The notes: generated by a model from the letters alone, not told the origin. A stretch of DNA of 64,000 nucleotides from SKPT01 sp040905445 (GCA_040905445.1 JBBDRN010000034.1:1-64000), one strand, 5' to 3'; shown: positions 10,248 through 20,087, counted from the first letter of the stretch. Numbers and translations: made by a program.

Positions 10248-12278
10248 ATGATCGATCAGGTGTTCGAGCAGATTGAGGCAATGGGGGACGTGACGGTCGA
10301 CCGCGCGCTCGCGGCCGCGCTGCCGACCGCGGACCGCGCGGCCTTGGGACGCATCGCGCGGCTCGTGCTCAAGCGCGGTGAGCCGGTCGGCACGATCGGC
10401 CTGGTGCTGCACTTCCACCGCTTGCCGGAGGCGACGCAGCGCGAGGTCGTCGCCCACGTGCCGGAGCTCTACCGGCCGCTGCGCGAGGCCTCGTCGCGGA
10501 CACGCAGCGAGGGGCCCGCCAACGTCATCGAGATCGTGCATCGATCCGCCAACCCGCACCTGGCCTATCTCGTGGCGGACCAGCTTCGACACGCCGCCCC
10601 GTCGCTGCGCGCCGCCGCGGCCGCCTGCCTGCGCGAGCTCGCCGAGCGTGCGGCCACGTCCGACGATCCGGAGGTCTACCCGAAGTTCGATGCCGCCGCG
10701 GCCGGCTACATCGCCTCGGCGCTGGACGACGCGGTGCGCGCCTTCGCCCGCCACGAGCAGGAGCGCGTGCTGTTGGCGGCCATGGCGATGCTGCCCCGGC
10801 CCGTGCCCGGGCTCGCGAGCGTCCTGGAGCAGGACCGGCGCCACCCCGCCATCGCGGCCGCGGTACGCCTGATCGAACGTGCCGAGCATTGGCCGGCCTG
10901 CCGCGCGGCCGTCGCGCTGCTGGGCGTCGAGACGTTGCGCAAGGCGTGCGTCGCCGGGCTGCGCGCCGCGGCGGCGAGCGGCCGCGCCGGCTCGGCGCTC
11001 GCCCACTACCACCTGCTCGGTCTACCCGCCATCGGCCGCGTACTGGCGCGCGTCGATCGGCCCCAGACGCTGCTGCCGAACAGCGATGAGCTCGAACACC
11101 TGCCCGCCCATGAGGCCCGAGGCCTGCCCGCCTGGCTCGCGGCCGTCGGCCTCGAGCCGGCGACGCGCGTCGAGCAGCTTGCCGGGCTCGTCGCCCTGCC
11201 CGACGCGGCCGCGCGCCTCTTCGCTCTGCGGCGGCTGATGCAACTCGCCGACGACGCCGCCGTCTCCGCCGCTGCCGCGCCGCCTGCCGCCGGGCTCGCG
11301 ATGGCGATGGTCAACGCGCCCGCCGCCGGTGGTGACGGTGGAGGCACCGTCGCCGGCCGGGGCGAAACGGTGCGCCAAGCCGCCCATGACGCGGTGGCAT
11401 GCTTCTGCGACGATGCGGAACTCGCGACCGCGCGGCTGGCGGTGCGCTACCTCATCGCGCGGCGGTACGCGGGCCTCTCGCGGCTGCTGGCGCGGCTGCT
11501 CAACAGCCCGCACGCACCGCTGCGCCGCATCGCCGCCGACCAGTTGGGCCCAGTCGGGTTTTCGCGCCTGTGGGACCTCTGGCCTCGCCTCGAGGAGTCG
11601 CGGCGCCTCGCGGCCGCGCAGGCCCTGATCAAGATCGACCCGAACTTTCATCGCCAGCTCGCCGACCGCCTGCGCGTCGACGACCGCAAGACGCGCTTGC
11701 GGGCGCTGTCGATCATCCATGGCCTCAACCAGGGCCCGTTCTTCGAGGCCGCGCTCACGGAGCTTGCCGCCAGCGCCGATGAAGTGGTCGCGTCCGCGGC
11801 CGTGCGGGCGCTGGGCTCGGCGGAGAGCCCGGAGGCGGTCGAATCCCTGGAGGCCGCGCTGGAACACCCCGACGCACGGGTGCGTGCCAACGCGGTCGAG
11901 GCCCTGAGCCAGGTGCGGTCGACGCGCCACGTGCAGACGCTGGTGCAGATGGCCACCGCCGACAAGGCCGCGCGCCCGCGGGCCAACGCGATCGACGCCC
12001 TCTTGCAGATGCGCACCAGCGATGCGATCCGCGGCCTGTCGCGCATGCTTGCCGACCCCCGCCCCGGCCACCGCGCCTCGGCGCTCTGGCTCGTCCAGCA
12101 GGCGCAGATGCTCACGCTCGCGCGGCACGTTGCCGAGATGTCCCTCGGCGACCCCGATACGGAGATCCGCCAGCGAGCCCGCGCCGTCATTCGCGAGCTG
12201 CTCGAGCCGGCGGAACAGTCGGAGACCGGCCTGACCGGGGCCGCGGGCGTGGCGGGTGTGGCGGGCATGGCGGGATAG
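10248..12278 (+). CDS. HEAT-repeat protein
   Basis: 676 residues, almost entirely alpha-helical and rich in Ala, Arg and Leu. Clear HEAT-type repeats occupy the C-terminal third, for example ASAAVRALGSAESPEAVESL and RVRANAVEALSQVRSTRHVQ, then similar units to about residue 660. It is probably a protein-protein interaction scaffold with no enzymatic motif. The C-terminus ends in VAGVAGMAG, encoded by a 9-base GTGGCGGGN tandem repeat just before the stop. ATG 10248 is preferred; GTG 10218 would add ten residues, and neither has a strong Shine-Dalgarno sequence. A small membrane-protein gene follows 35 bases downstream and is probably co-transcribed. Confidence 0.75.
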   Translation: MIDQVFEQIEAMGDVTVDRALAAALPTADRAALGRIARLVLKRGEPVGTIGLVLHFHRLPEATQREVVAHVPELYRPLREASSRTRSEGPANVIEIVHRSANPHLAYLVADQLRHAAPSLRAAAAACLRELAERAATSDDPEVYPKFDAAAAGYIASALDDAVRAFARHEQERVLLAAMAMLPRPVPGLASVLEQDRRHPAIAAAVRLIERAEHWPACRAAVALLGVETLRKACVAGLRAAAASGRAGSALAHYHLLGLPAIGRVLARVDRPQTLLPNSDELEHLPAHEARGLPAWLAAVGLEPATRVEQLAGLVALPDAAARLFALRRLMQLADDAAVSAAAAPPAAGLAMAMVNAPAAGGDGGGTVAGRGETVRQAAHDAVACFCDDAELATARLAVRYLIARRYAGLSRLLARLLNSPHAPLRRIAADQLGPVGFSRLWDLWPRLEESRRLAAAQALIKIDPNFHRQLADRLRVDDRKTRLRALSIIHGLNQGPFFEAALTELAASADEVVASAAVRALGSAESPEAVESLEAALEHPDARVRANAVEALSQVRSTRHVQTLVQMATADKAARPRANAIDALLQMRTSDAIRGLSRMLADPRPGHRASALWLVQQAQMLTLARHVAEMSLGDPDTEIRQRARAVIRELLEPAEQSETGLTGAAGVAGVAGMAG

Positions 12279-12313
12279 ATGATGCGCCCGAACGAACTGG
12301 ACGCGATGGAGTG

Positions 12314-12769
12314 ATGGCGTTGATGATCTCGAGTGATGCGATCGTGGCGGCGCTTGGCGATGCTCGGCTGGAGCACCTGCAGGCGATCCGTCACCACTGG
12401 AACGATCTGCTGGTGCCGCTGACCTGGGCGGCCGCCACCGCGGCGGTCGCCGGCGGCGTGCTCGGCGCGGTCGCGCTGTCCCGCTGGCTGCGGACGCGCG
12501 GGCAGGGGCCGCAGCCACTGGGCGTCTTCCGTACCGTGGCCCGCGCGGCAGGGCTCAGCCTCGCGGAGCAGTGGCTGCTCGTGCGCGTCGCCCGCGCCGA
12601 AGCGCTGCCCAGCCCGTTGACGCTGCTGCTGTCGCGGCAAACCCTGCGCGTCCATGCGACGCGCTACGCCGCGGCGCTGCCGGCCTCGCGCCGGCTGGGC
12701 GTGCTGACGCGTGTCCGCCACCTGCGCGGACGCGTGTTCGATGGTTGGGGCCTCGGCGTGGAAGGCTAG
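12314..12769 (+). CDS. Hypothetical single-pass membrane protein
   Basis: 151 residues. One hydrophobic segment lies at about 33-57 (VPLTWAAATAAVAGGVLGAV), followed by a basic helical cytoplasmic part (FRTVARAAGLSLAEQWLLVR, LTRVRHLRGRVFDGWG). I do not recognise the family. GGAG at 12308-12311 precedes the ATG at 12314; ATG 12323 is an alternative with better spacing. It follows the HEAT-repeat gene in the same direction, so the two may act together. Confidence 0.6.
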   Translation: MALMISSDAIVAALGDARLEHLQAIRHHWNDLLVPLTWAAATAAVAGGVLGAVALSRWLRTRGQGPQPLGVFRTVARAAGLSLAEQWLLVRVARAEALPSPLTLLLSRQTLRVHATRYAAALPASRRLGVLTRVRHLRGRVFDGWGLGVEG

Positions 12770-12809
12770 GCGCGGAGACGCAAAGGGAGCGACCGGGCGC
12801 GGGGCGCGT

Positions 12810-12815
12810 TATGAT
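12810..12815 (+). promoter_or_regulatory. Putative -10 box (TATGAT) of the CYTH gene
   Basis: TATGAT is followed by CCGGG and lies about 41 bases before the TTG start of the CYTH gene. Confidence 0.4.
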
Positions 12816-12856
12816 CCGGGATTGGTCCGAACGATTGCTACGGAAGGAGCGGCTCG

Positions 12857-13513
12857 TTGAGTGTTGAAATCGAAGCGAAAATGCGTCTGACCGACCGGGC
12901 GGCGACGCTGGAGCGGCTGCATGAGCTCAAGGCCGAGCGGCACGCCGAGATCCTTGAAACAAACACCTATTTCGATACGGAGAAGAACCGGCTCAAGAGC
13001 GCTGACGAGGGATTGCGCATCCGCGTCGAGCAGCATGCCGACGGCTCGCAGCGCGCGACGATCACCCACAAGGGGCCGCGGGCGCATGGTCGCGTCAAGA
13101 GCCGCTCGGAGCACGAGGTGAGCGTCGACGACCCGCGCGCGGCCGGCGACCTGCTCTCGTCGCTCGGCTACGTGCCGGTGCTCAGCTTCGAGAAGCGGCG
13201 AATGCGTTACCTGCTCGACGGCTGCTGCGTCGAACTCGACAGCCTGCCCTACATCGGCGAGTACATCGAGATCGAAGGTCCGACCGAGGACCAGGTTCTG
13301 GCCATGCGCGAACGCCTCGGCCTGGACAAGGCGCCGCTCGTGCGGGCCAGCTACATCGCGATGCTCGACGACTACATCCGCGAGCACCGCCTGCAGACGA
13401 GCATGATCCGCCTCGATCCCGCCCGGCGCGGCGGGGGCGGTGAAGCTGGCGGGAACGGCGGGAACGGCGGGAGTGGTGGGGGCAACGGCACCGCCGCGGC
13501 GACGTCAGCCTGA
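12857..13513 (+). CDS. CYTH-domain protein (CyaB/ThTPase-like)
   Basis: 218 residues. The signature ExExK appears as VEIEAK at residues 3-8. Basic and acidic strands of the triphosphate tunnel follow: ADEGLRIRVEQ, ATITHKGPR, FEKRRMRY and YIGEYIEIEGP. Family members bind or hydrolyse triphosphate compounds (adenylate cyclase class IV, thiamine triphosphatase, polyphosphatase); the substrate cannot be told here. The start is TTG, supported by the strong GGAAGGAG eight bases upstream and because the ExExK motif must be at the extreme N-terminus. The last ~25 residues are a Gly/Asn-rich tail encoded by a GC-rich tandem repeat and are unlikely to be part of the fold. Confidence 0.88.
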   Translation: MSVEIEAKMRLTDRAATLERLHELKAERHAEILETNTYFDTEKNRLKSADEGLRIRVEQHADGSQRATITHKGPRAHGRVKSRSEHEVSVDDPRAAGDLLSSLGYVPVLSFEKRRMRYLLDGCCVELDSLPYIGEYIEIEGPTEDQVLAMRERLGLDKAPLVRASYIAMLDDYIREHRLQTSMIRLDPARRGGGGEAGGNGGNGGSGGGNGTAAATSA

Positions 13514-13627
13514 CGCCGCGCCGAGCCTTCGGCTCTGGTCGAGCGCGAGCGCGCGTGCGATGACCTGGTGCTGCTGCACGAGGCGAAGGCCAGCGACGGA
13601 AGCGCCTCAACCCATTCGTAGGGGGTG

Positions 13628-13678
13628 GGGTGCCACTGACTAGCGGAGTCCGCGGAGCGAACGGCCTTAGTGCCACCC
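13628..13678 (+). repeat. GGGTGCCACTGAC repeat, copy 1
   Basis: GGGTGCCACTGAC at the left and TTAGTGCCACCC at the right form imperfect inverted ends. A related, better preserved copy lies at 63043-63128. Confidence 0.6.
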
Positions 13679-13713
13679 GACGACCCTGCGCCGCAATCGC
13701 CGGCGCCAGACTT

Positions 13714-13935
13714 CAGCCCCGCAGGGGCTGCGGGTTGTAGCCACGGGTGGAGCGCAGCAGAACCCGTGGAGCGCGGCGACGGAAAATTCTCCTGCCCCGG
13801 CAGGGGCAGCGGGCGTTGCCTCCGCCCCTGCCGGGGTGGGACGAACGCCAACGTCCCCCACGGGTTGCGCGGCTTGCCGTGACCGGCCAGCCGCTTCACC
13901 CGTGGCTACAAGCTGGTCACCCCCTACGGGGGCTG
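13714..13935. repeat. Nested coaxial palindromic element, about 220 bp
   Basis: Four inverted pairs share nearly the same centre: CAGCCCC (13714) with GGGGCTG (ending 13935); TTGTAGCCACGGGTG (13735-13749) with CACCCGTGGCTACAA (13897-13911), perfect over 15 bp; AACCCGTGG (13761-13769) with CCACGGGTT (13858-13866); and CCCCGGCAGGGGC (13795-13807) with GCCCCTGCCGGGG (13824-13836), perfect over 13 bp. Local hairpins also exist at both ends. It has the look of a small non-autonomous mobile element or a structured RNA. Confidence 0.75.
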
Positions 13936-13998
13936 CAACCACGGCTCGGCGCGACTGAGTTGGTCGTCCCCGGAAATCGCGGATGAACCCAAAAAAAT

Positions 13999-14027
13999 GA
14001 GCCCCGCATCCACAGGATGCGGGGCTC
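13999..14027 (-). terminator. Rho-independent terminator of the tpsBA operon
   Basis: A 13-bp perfect stem, GAGCCCCGCATCC-ACA-GGATGCGGGGCTC, is followed on the minus strand by seven Ts (A-tract 13991-13997). It lies about 50 bases after the minus-strand tpsA stop. Confidence 0.92.
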
Positions 14028-14078
14028 GTCGTGGTGTCCCGCGGATTGGGATCTCCGTGGAGCATGGGGTCAGCGTCG

Positions 14079-17000
14079 TCAGCGGGTGCGCAGGCCCAAG
14101 GCGTTGCCCGGACGGCGATCGCGGGCGTCGCGCGTCGGGGCGGGTCCGCTGCCGAGAATCGCCGCTTCGACGTCCGCGGCGTCCATCCCGGCCGGCGCGA
14201 TCGGCTGCACCAGGGCCTGACGCAGGTAGGCGGCCTCCCGGTTGTTCAGGCCCAGGTGGTCGGCCTGCCGCAGCACCGTCGCGAGCGCGTCCATGTACGC
14301 CAGCGCCAGACGATGCTCCGCCTGCCCGGCGAGGTGCTCACGCAGTCCCGTGGGCGAGGGGTCGTCGCCGTACGCGTCCGTGTAGTCGCTCCACGCCGCC
14401 GCCAGCGCGTTGCGGATCGCGTCGATGCGAGGCTCCTGCTGCCACTGGCCCGTGTCCGTGTCCAGCACGCGGCGGGTCATCGTCTCGCGGTACGCGTCGA
14501 GCAGCCGGGCCAGCGCCGCGGCACGGAGTCGCGGCGAGCTGATCGCCAGCCCGTCGCTGGCGCCGAGCCCGACGAGGGCATAGTCGTCGATGATCGCGTC
14601 CTCACGCGGCCGGGCGGGGTTGATCTCGCGGACGTTGATGTTCAACTCCGCCAGCGCGTCGAGCACGTCGCTGGGCAGCCAGCTCTGGGCGATCACCCGG
14701 CGGCGCTGCTCCGAGGCGTCCGGGCCGTCGACCGCGAGCGCGATCGCGAGCGACCCGCCGCCCTCCTCGTCCGGCGTGGGCGGTGTCGGCGGCGTGGGCT
14801 CCTGCCACTCGGCACGCTGGGCGTGCAGGTCGAGGAGGGGCACCGTCTGGCCCATGAAGTTGTTCTCCGTCAGCGGGTTGATGCGCCGCACCGGGAAGCC
14901 GAGCGTGCCCATCGGGTCGGGGTCGGCGTGCCCGGAGGCGAACGCCGGCGCCGGGCCCTCGCCCATGAGCTGCGGCGTCATGTTGAACAGGAACTGACCG
15001 CCGGCGACGAAGTCGACGCCATCGTCCATGACCTCGTTGCCGTTGGCCAGCAGCACCATGCCGGCATCGCGGGTGAGGATCCAGATCGCGCCGCCCGCGT
15101 CGACGACCATGTCGCCGAGCGTGTTGACGTCGCCGAGGACGACGTCCTGGCCCGCCTCGGCGGCAAAATCACCGAGGACGCTGAGCTTCTCGTTCTGGCC
15201 CATGATGATGTTGCCCTCGGTGCTCACGAGCTTGAGGTCGAAGGCGCCGATCGTCGCGGCCGGAGGAACGTCGTCGCGGCCCGCGGGGTTGAGCTCCAGG
15301 TCGCCGACCGTGCGGAGGACGAGCATCTCGCCCTCGGTCTGGCTCAGCGGCAGGACCATGCCCTCGCGGGCGGTGAGGCTGAGGCTCCCCAGCGCGGTCT
15401 CGACGCCGAAGTCGGCGAGGATGTCGATCCACCCGCCGGCGTCGACGGTCATCGCGCCGCCGCCGTTGACCGCCGACTGGAAGAGGGCGTCGCCGTCGAC
15501 GACGACATCGAGCGTGCCGACGTCGTCGATGGTGCCGACGAAGAACGCGTCGCCTTCACCGGTGACGTTGAGGGCCGCCAGGCCCTGGATCGTGCTCTGG
15601 AAGCCGGCGCCGGTCTCGCCCTGAACGTTGAGCGTGCCCGGGCCGTCGATCGCCTCCCAGAGGACCACGACGCCCTGCAGCGACTCGGTGCCGGGGATCT
15701 GGGCGAGATCATCGCTCCACTGCTCGGCGTTGTCGGCCACGAGCGTCAGCTCGGTGGCGTCGGCGACGGTGAGGGTGCCGACGAAATCCTGCCGGCCCTC
15801 CGTGTGGATACTCGTTGCCCCGCCGCCGGTGGCGAGCACGTCGGCGTTGGCGACGAAGGAATCGAGCGCGTGCGAGCCGCCGACGTTGCCTTCGAGCACG
15901 AGCATCGGCGCGATGACCTCGAGGGCCGCGCCTTCGCTGCCCGCCTCGACGTCGCGGATCAGGTGGATCGTGCCGTCGCTCGAGGCGAGCATCGTGTCCT
16001 GGTCGAGGATCACCCGGCGGTGGTAGGTCTGGTCGCCGACGGTGTGCACGGCTCCGCCGCCGAGCACGGCCTCGCCGCCGGTGTTGTTCTCGTCGCCGAG
16101 CTGCAGCGATGCGAGGGGGTTCTCATCGGTGCCGATGGGCCCGAGCAGTTGGGCGGCGCCGAGGATGGTCAGCGCGTGGGTGCCGTTCTCGGTGACGACC
16201 GGGCCGTTGAGCTGCAGCGCCCCGCCGCCGTTGAAGACGATGTCCTGCGTGAGGACGATCTGGGCGCCCTGGAACTGCATGACCTGGTTGGCGCTGAGCC
16301 CGTCGATGTTGAAGATGACGCGGCCGAAGTCCTCGCTCATGTGCCGGTAGTCTTCGAAGTGGGCCACGCCGATGATGACGTCGGCGCCGTTGATCTTCTG
16401 GTTGAAGATCAGGTCGTGGCCGGCACGGAGCGTGACGACGTTGTCGTTGACGAGGTTGACCTCGGCGTCGATGGTCAGGTCGCGCTGGGCTTCGAGCGTG
16501 ATGTCGCCGTCGATCGCCTCGAGCCGCCAGGCGCTGATCGTGCTGTTCTCGCCGGCGTTCTGCTCGAAGTTGACGGAGTTGGCCTCGCCTTCGTCGAGCA
16601 GGTCGTGGGGGGGGGGGGGGGGTCGTCGCCCTCGGCGACGACGGTCAAGTCGAGCGGGTCGAGCAGCAGCGAGCCGCGCGCCAGCGCGCCGCCGAGGCGG
16701 ACGTCGCCGTGGAAGAGCAGGTGGCCGTGGGCCGAGACTTCGACGTGCCCGCCCGTCTGGGCGCCGGAGGCGTCGATCGCCGCGCCCGAGCGGAACTGTG
16801 TGGCGCCGTCGTAGCTGTGGACCAGGACGTTGCCGCCGTGGTCGCCCGACACGTCGATGAGGCTGCCCGGCAGCAGGAAGGTGTGGTCGTTGCTGGTGAC
16901 CTCGACGTCGCCGCCCTGGCCGGCGGCCGAGGAGGCGATGAGTGACCCGGCGTGGACGACGCTCGGGCCCTGAACGGTGATGCGCCCGGCATCAGCGAGC

Positions 17001-17902
17001 GAGGAGACGTCGATCGTGCCCGTCTGGTGGATCGCGCCGTCCGCGGCGAGAACCTCCACGTCGCCGCCGCTGGCCTGCGTCGTACCGCTGTGGCGCACGG
17101 CCAGGGAGTAGAAGTCGCCCGCGCCGAGCGTCACGCGCCCGCCGGCCGCCTCGATCGTCCCGGCCTGGTCGACGCCCGCCTGCGCGTCGAGGTCAGGGCT
17201 CGTCTGCCCCGCCGCGGGGCCGGCCGCGGGGTCGAGATCGCGCCCGTCCACGCGCACCAGCACGCGGCCATGCTCCGATTCGCTCAGGTAGATGTCGTTG
17301 CCTGCGAGCATCGTGACCGCGCCCTGCGGCGCCCGGATCGTCCCGAGGTTGGTCACGTGCTGCCCCAGCAGGTGCACGAACTGGTCGGCGTTGATCTGGC
17401 CGGCCTGCGTGACGTGCCCATCGAGGCCCTGGAAGTGGTCGATTCCCGCCAGGAAGTGCTCGTCGGAGATGTTGCCCGCCGCGGCGAACAGCCCCGCGAC
17501 GTCCACCTGCGCCCCCTGGGCGAAGTGGATGCCCGCCGGGTTGACGATGTAGACGATGCCATTGGCCTGGAGCTGCCCGGCGATGCGAGTCAGGTCCCCG
17601 CCCGTGATGCGGTTGAGCACGCGGGACGAGGCGTCGGGCTGGATGAAGCGCACCGATTCGCCCGCAGCGATGTTGAACCGCTGAAACTCGAGGATCGCAT
17701 TGCGCGAGGAGGTGTCGATGACGGTGTGGCCGCCGTCATGCTCGATGACGACGTTGCCTCGGATGACCCGGGCGCCCCGGATGCCGGCCTCGGCGCGGTC
17801 GGGCGAGGCGAGCAGCGCCATCCCCATGAGCGCGAGCCCGGCGGTCAGCAGCAGGCCCTGCCGGCACGTAAGCACAAATCGATGCCGATTGCATGGCGAC
17901 AT
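14079..17902 (-). CDS. TpsA-like filamentous haemagglutinin exoprotein, frameshifted at poly-C
   Basis: Large secreted passenger of a two-partner secretion pair, about 1270 residues if the frame is restored. A signal peptide (RQGLLLTAGLALMGMALLAS, then AEA-G) is followed by the TPS/FHA N-terminal domain: GNVVIEHDGGHTVIDTSSRN, FNIAAGESVRFIQPDA, NRITGGDLTRIAGQLQANG, VNPAGIHFAQGAQVDV. Beta-helix-like repeats then continue to the C-terminus. The first frame (17902 down to 16475) is lost at a run of 16 C (plus-strand G 16607-16622). The second frame is open straight after the run (DLLDEGEANSV) and ends at 14079. One more C (17) or two fewer (14) joins them. ATG 17902 has AAGGGAGA upstream. The gene follows tpsB after 94 bases. 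Confidence 0.85.
16607..16622. repeat. 16-base G/C homopolymer within tpsA
   Basis: An uninterrupted run of 16 G on the plus strand breaks the tpsA frame. Such runs slip easily during replication and are also hard to sequence. Confidence 0.95.
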
Positions 17903-17996
17903 AGCAGCGTCTCCCTTATGTCTGGCGCGAGCCTCCGGGGCCCGGACCCGGCCTCGGCGCGGCTTCCAGGCCGCGGTGCAAGGCCTTGACTTCTCT

Positions 17997-20009
17997 CTAG
18001 TAAAGCACGGTTACCAGCAAGTGCAAGCGGCTTGAGCCGCTACTTGCATTCCCGGCCTCCGTGTCCGATAGCGCGACTCCCCAGTCTAACCCAATTCGCG
18101 CATTTCGCCCATAGCCAACCTCGAATCCCAGCCCCGCTCCCACCAGCGACTCGCTCGGCTCCGCGGCGAAGCCGCGCGCGGCGTTGCTCTCGACCCGCGC
18201 GGCGTCGATGAACGCCCGCAGCACCAGGTCCCAGTCCGTCGGGCCATACGTCGACTGCGGCGCCATCCGGAACGGCTCGCCGAACAGTTCGCCCGGCTCC
18301 TCCTGGATCGGGAACAGCCGCGGGACGTGTAGCCGGTACTCCGCCGTCCCGATGTAGACGTCGTCCCCGGCGACCAGCGACTCGCGGTAGCCGCGGACCG
18401 TGTACAGCCCGCCCGCCACCTGCTGCGCCTGCGGGATCAGCCGGTTGTCGAACGCGTACTGGCCCTGGAACCGCAGCGCAATCTCGTGCACGAGCGCCGC
18501 CCGGTCCCGGTCCTCCGGGTCCTCCCAGATCTCCGGCGAGAGCAACGCGTCGATAAAGAATCGCTGCTCGACGCTCCACTGCAGCGTCAGCCAGTCACGC
18601 TCGGCGCCCAGCCGCCCGAGGTCGTGGATGTCGGCCCCGTCGACGTCGGTCACGTCGCCGGCCTGCCCCTCGAGCTGAACCATCGCCCGGTGGCGCTGGG
18701 CGATCGTGTCCCATTCCGTCCGTACGCCGATCCGCGGCAGGACGAACTGCTCGCGCCCGCGGACGAGGAAGATCAGCGCCGGGCTCTCCACGTCCACGTC
18801 CAGGTAGCGGGCACCGGCGTAGACGTCCAGGAAGAAGTCACCGCACTGGTGGACGTTGGCGATCAGCTCACCGCCCGCCTGCCACGAGCGGCCTTCAAAG
18901 TCGTCGCCGAGGACGATACCCACGTCCGACGCCGTGAACTCGCTGTAGCTGCCGTTGACCCGCCAGCGGAGCGGCTCGATGTCAAAGACCGGCGCCTCGT
19001 AGGAAGCCCGGAAGGCGTGGAAGTCGTCGAACTCGGCCGTCAGGTATTGAAGCTGCAGGATGTCGTCGTTGTTCGTGAGCTGGTTGTGGAAGAAGCCGAA
19101 CTCCTGGCGCCAGTCGCCCGTCTGCTTCGTGCCGGTGTTGCCTGTGCGGAAGTAGACGGCCCACGGCTTGTTCTCCGTCACCAGGTAGTCGAGCGTCACG
19201 CCGCCCGGCTCGGTGGCGGCGGAAACCGCCGCGTCCGTGCGCCGCCCCGGGTGGCGGCTGGCGCGCGCCGCGTAGTCGTTGAGCTCCCGGCGGTGCAGCA
19301 GGTCGCCCGCTTCGAACGGCGACAGCCGCGCGAGCCGCGCGTGGGCCGGCAGGTTCTGCGGATCGTCCTCGGCGGCGAAGCGATCGCCGTACGCCAGCGT
19401 CCGCACCTGCGCGACCTGTCCCACGCCGATCACCAGCCGCAGCGTGCGCTCGTCATCATCGCGCAGGTCCTGGCCCGCCCGGTCGATCTGGGCCGGGTCC
19501 GGCGCCACGAACACGCCCATCAACTCGCGCCGCATCAACTCGTCGAGAAGGGCTTCGATGACCGCCTGGACGGCCCCGGCGTCGTAGAGGCGCATCGCTT
19601 CCATATTGAGCTGCGCGATCGTCGGGCTTACTTGCATGACGCCGGTGAAGTCCGGGGCGTAGTAGACGTCGCCCTCGCGGCCGAGACGCACGCGCGTGCG
19701 CAGCAGCTCGTCGAGCGGGGGCAGGTCGTCGTGTGGGTGCAGGTAGGTCAACTCGAACTCGGTGACCTCGTAGGCCTGCGCGCCGTTGGCGTCGTCCACC
19801 ACCGGCTGGGCGACCGCCGGCAAGCCGTGCAGCAGCAGCCCGAGCCCCGCCACGCCCGCCAGGACGATGGCGAGCCATGGCATCACCACCGTCGCGCGGG
19901 CGGAACCGACGCGGGGCAGGTTCTGGGACTGGGGCATGCGCCGGGTGAGGGCACCGGGGCAAACAGGGACGACTCGGGCGGGAGAACCGTCAGGCACTTG
20001 TGGTGTCAC
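17997..20009 (-). CDS. TpsB/ShlB/FhaC-family outer-membrane secretion pore
   Basis: Outer-membrane beta-barrel that exports the TpsA partner. 670 residues from the chosen start. A long N-region leads into a hydrophobic signal segment (MPWLAIVLAGVAGLGLLLHG, then PAVAQP). A POTRA-like part follows (AVQAVIEALLDELMRRELMG, VTLDYLVTENKPWAVYF), then the barrel, with the family hallmark VRGYRES near the C-terminal third and a final strand ending LHLLVTVLY. GTG 20009 was chosen because GAGAAGGAA lies just upstream; TTG 20087 and ATG 19937 are possible but lack a ribosome site. It is first gene of the operon and followed by tpsA. Confidence 0.85.
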   Translation of the reverse strand: MTPQVPDGSPARVVPVCPGALTRRMPQSQNLPRVGSARATVVMPWLAIVLAGVAGLGLLLHGLPAVAQPVVDDANGAQAYEVTEFELTYLHPHDDLPPLDELLRTRVRLGREGDVYYAPDFTGVMQVSPTIAQLNMEAMRLYDAGAVQAVIEALLDELMRRELMGVFVAPDPAQIDRAGQDLRDDDERTLRLVIGVGQVAQVRTLAYGDRFAAEDDPQNLPAHARLARLSPFEAGDLLHRRELNDYAARASRHPGRRTDAAVSAATEPGGVTLDYLVTENKPWAVYFRTGNTGTKQTGDWRQEFGFFHNQLTNNDDILQLQYLTAEFDDFHAFRASYEAPVFDIEPLRWRVNGSYSEFTASDVGIVLGDDFEGRSWQAGGELIANVHQCGDFFLDVYAGARYLDVDVESPALIFLVRGREQFVLPRIGVRTEWDTIAQRHRAMVQLEGQAGDVTDVDGADIHDLGRLGAERDWLTLQWSVEQRFFIDALLSPEIWEDPEDRDRAALVHEIALRFQGQYAFDNRLIPQAQQVAGGLYTVRGYRESLVAGDDVYIGTAEYRLHVPRLFPIQEEPGELFGEPFRMAPQSTYGPTDWDLVLRAFIDAARVESNAARGFAAEPSESLVGAGLGFEVGYGRNARIGLDWGVALSDTEAGNASSGSSRLHLLVTVLY

Positions 20010-20058
20010 GGCTGATTCCTTCTCGCTGGTTGTAACGGCACCCTCCGACGGAACACAC

Positions 20059-20087
20059 ATTGCAACACCACTTTCCGGTTCAGTCAA
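20059..20087 (-). promoter_or_regulatory. Sigma-70-like promoter of tpsBA
   Basis: On the minus strand, -35 TTGACT (20082-20087), a 17-base spacer, and -10 TGCAAT (20059-20064). The predicted leader to GTG 20009 is about 43 bases. Confidence 0.7.

Larger units (their letters stand above)
13514..13998 (+). other. Gene-free region with repeat elements
   Basis: No credible gene. It contains a copy of the GGGTGCCACTGAC repeat (13628-13678), the nested palindrome described separately, and an A-tract that becomes the U-tract of the minus-strand terminator. Confidence 0.7.

Noticed and set aside
14031..16814. Long plus-strand open frame opposite tpsA
   Set aside because: Antisense shadow of the TpsA beta-helix coding sequence, rich in VDDD-type repeats that mirror the real codons. 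It begins inside the terminator hairpin.
18486..20015. Plus-strand open frame opposite tpsB
   Set aside because: Shadow frame. The minus strand carries the VRGY motif, signal peptide and promoter.
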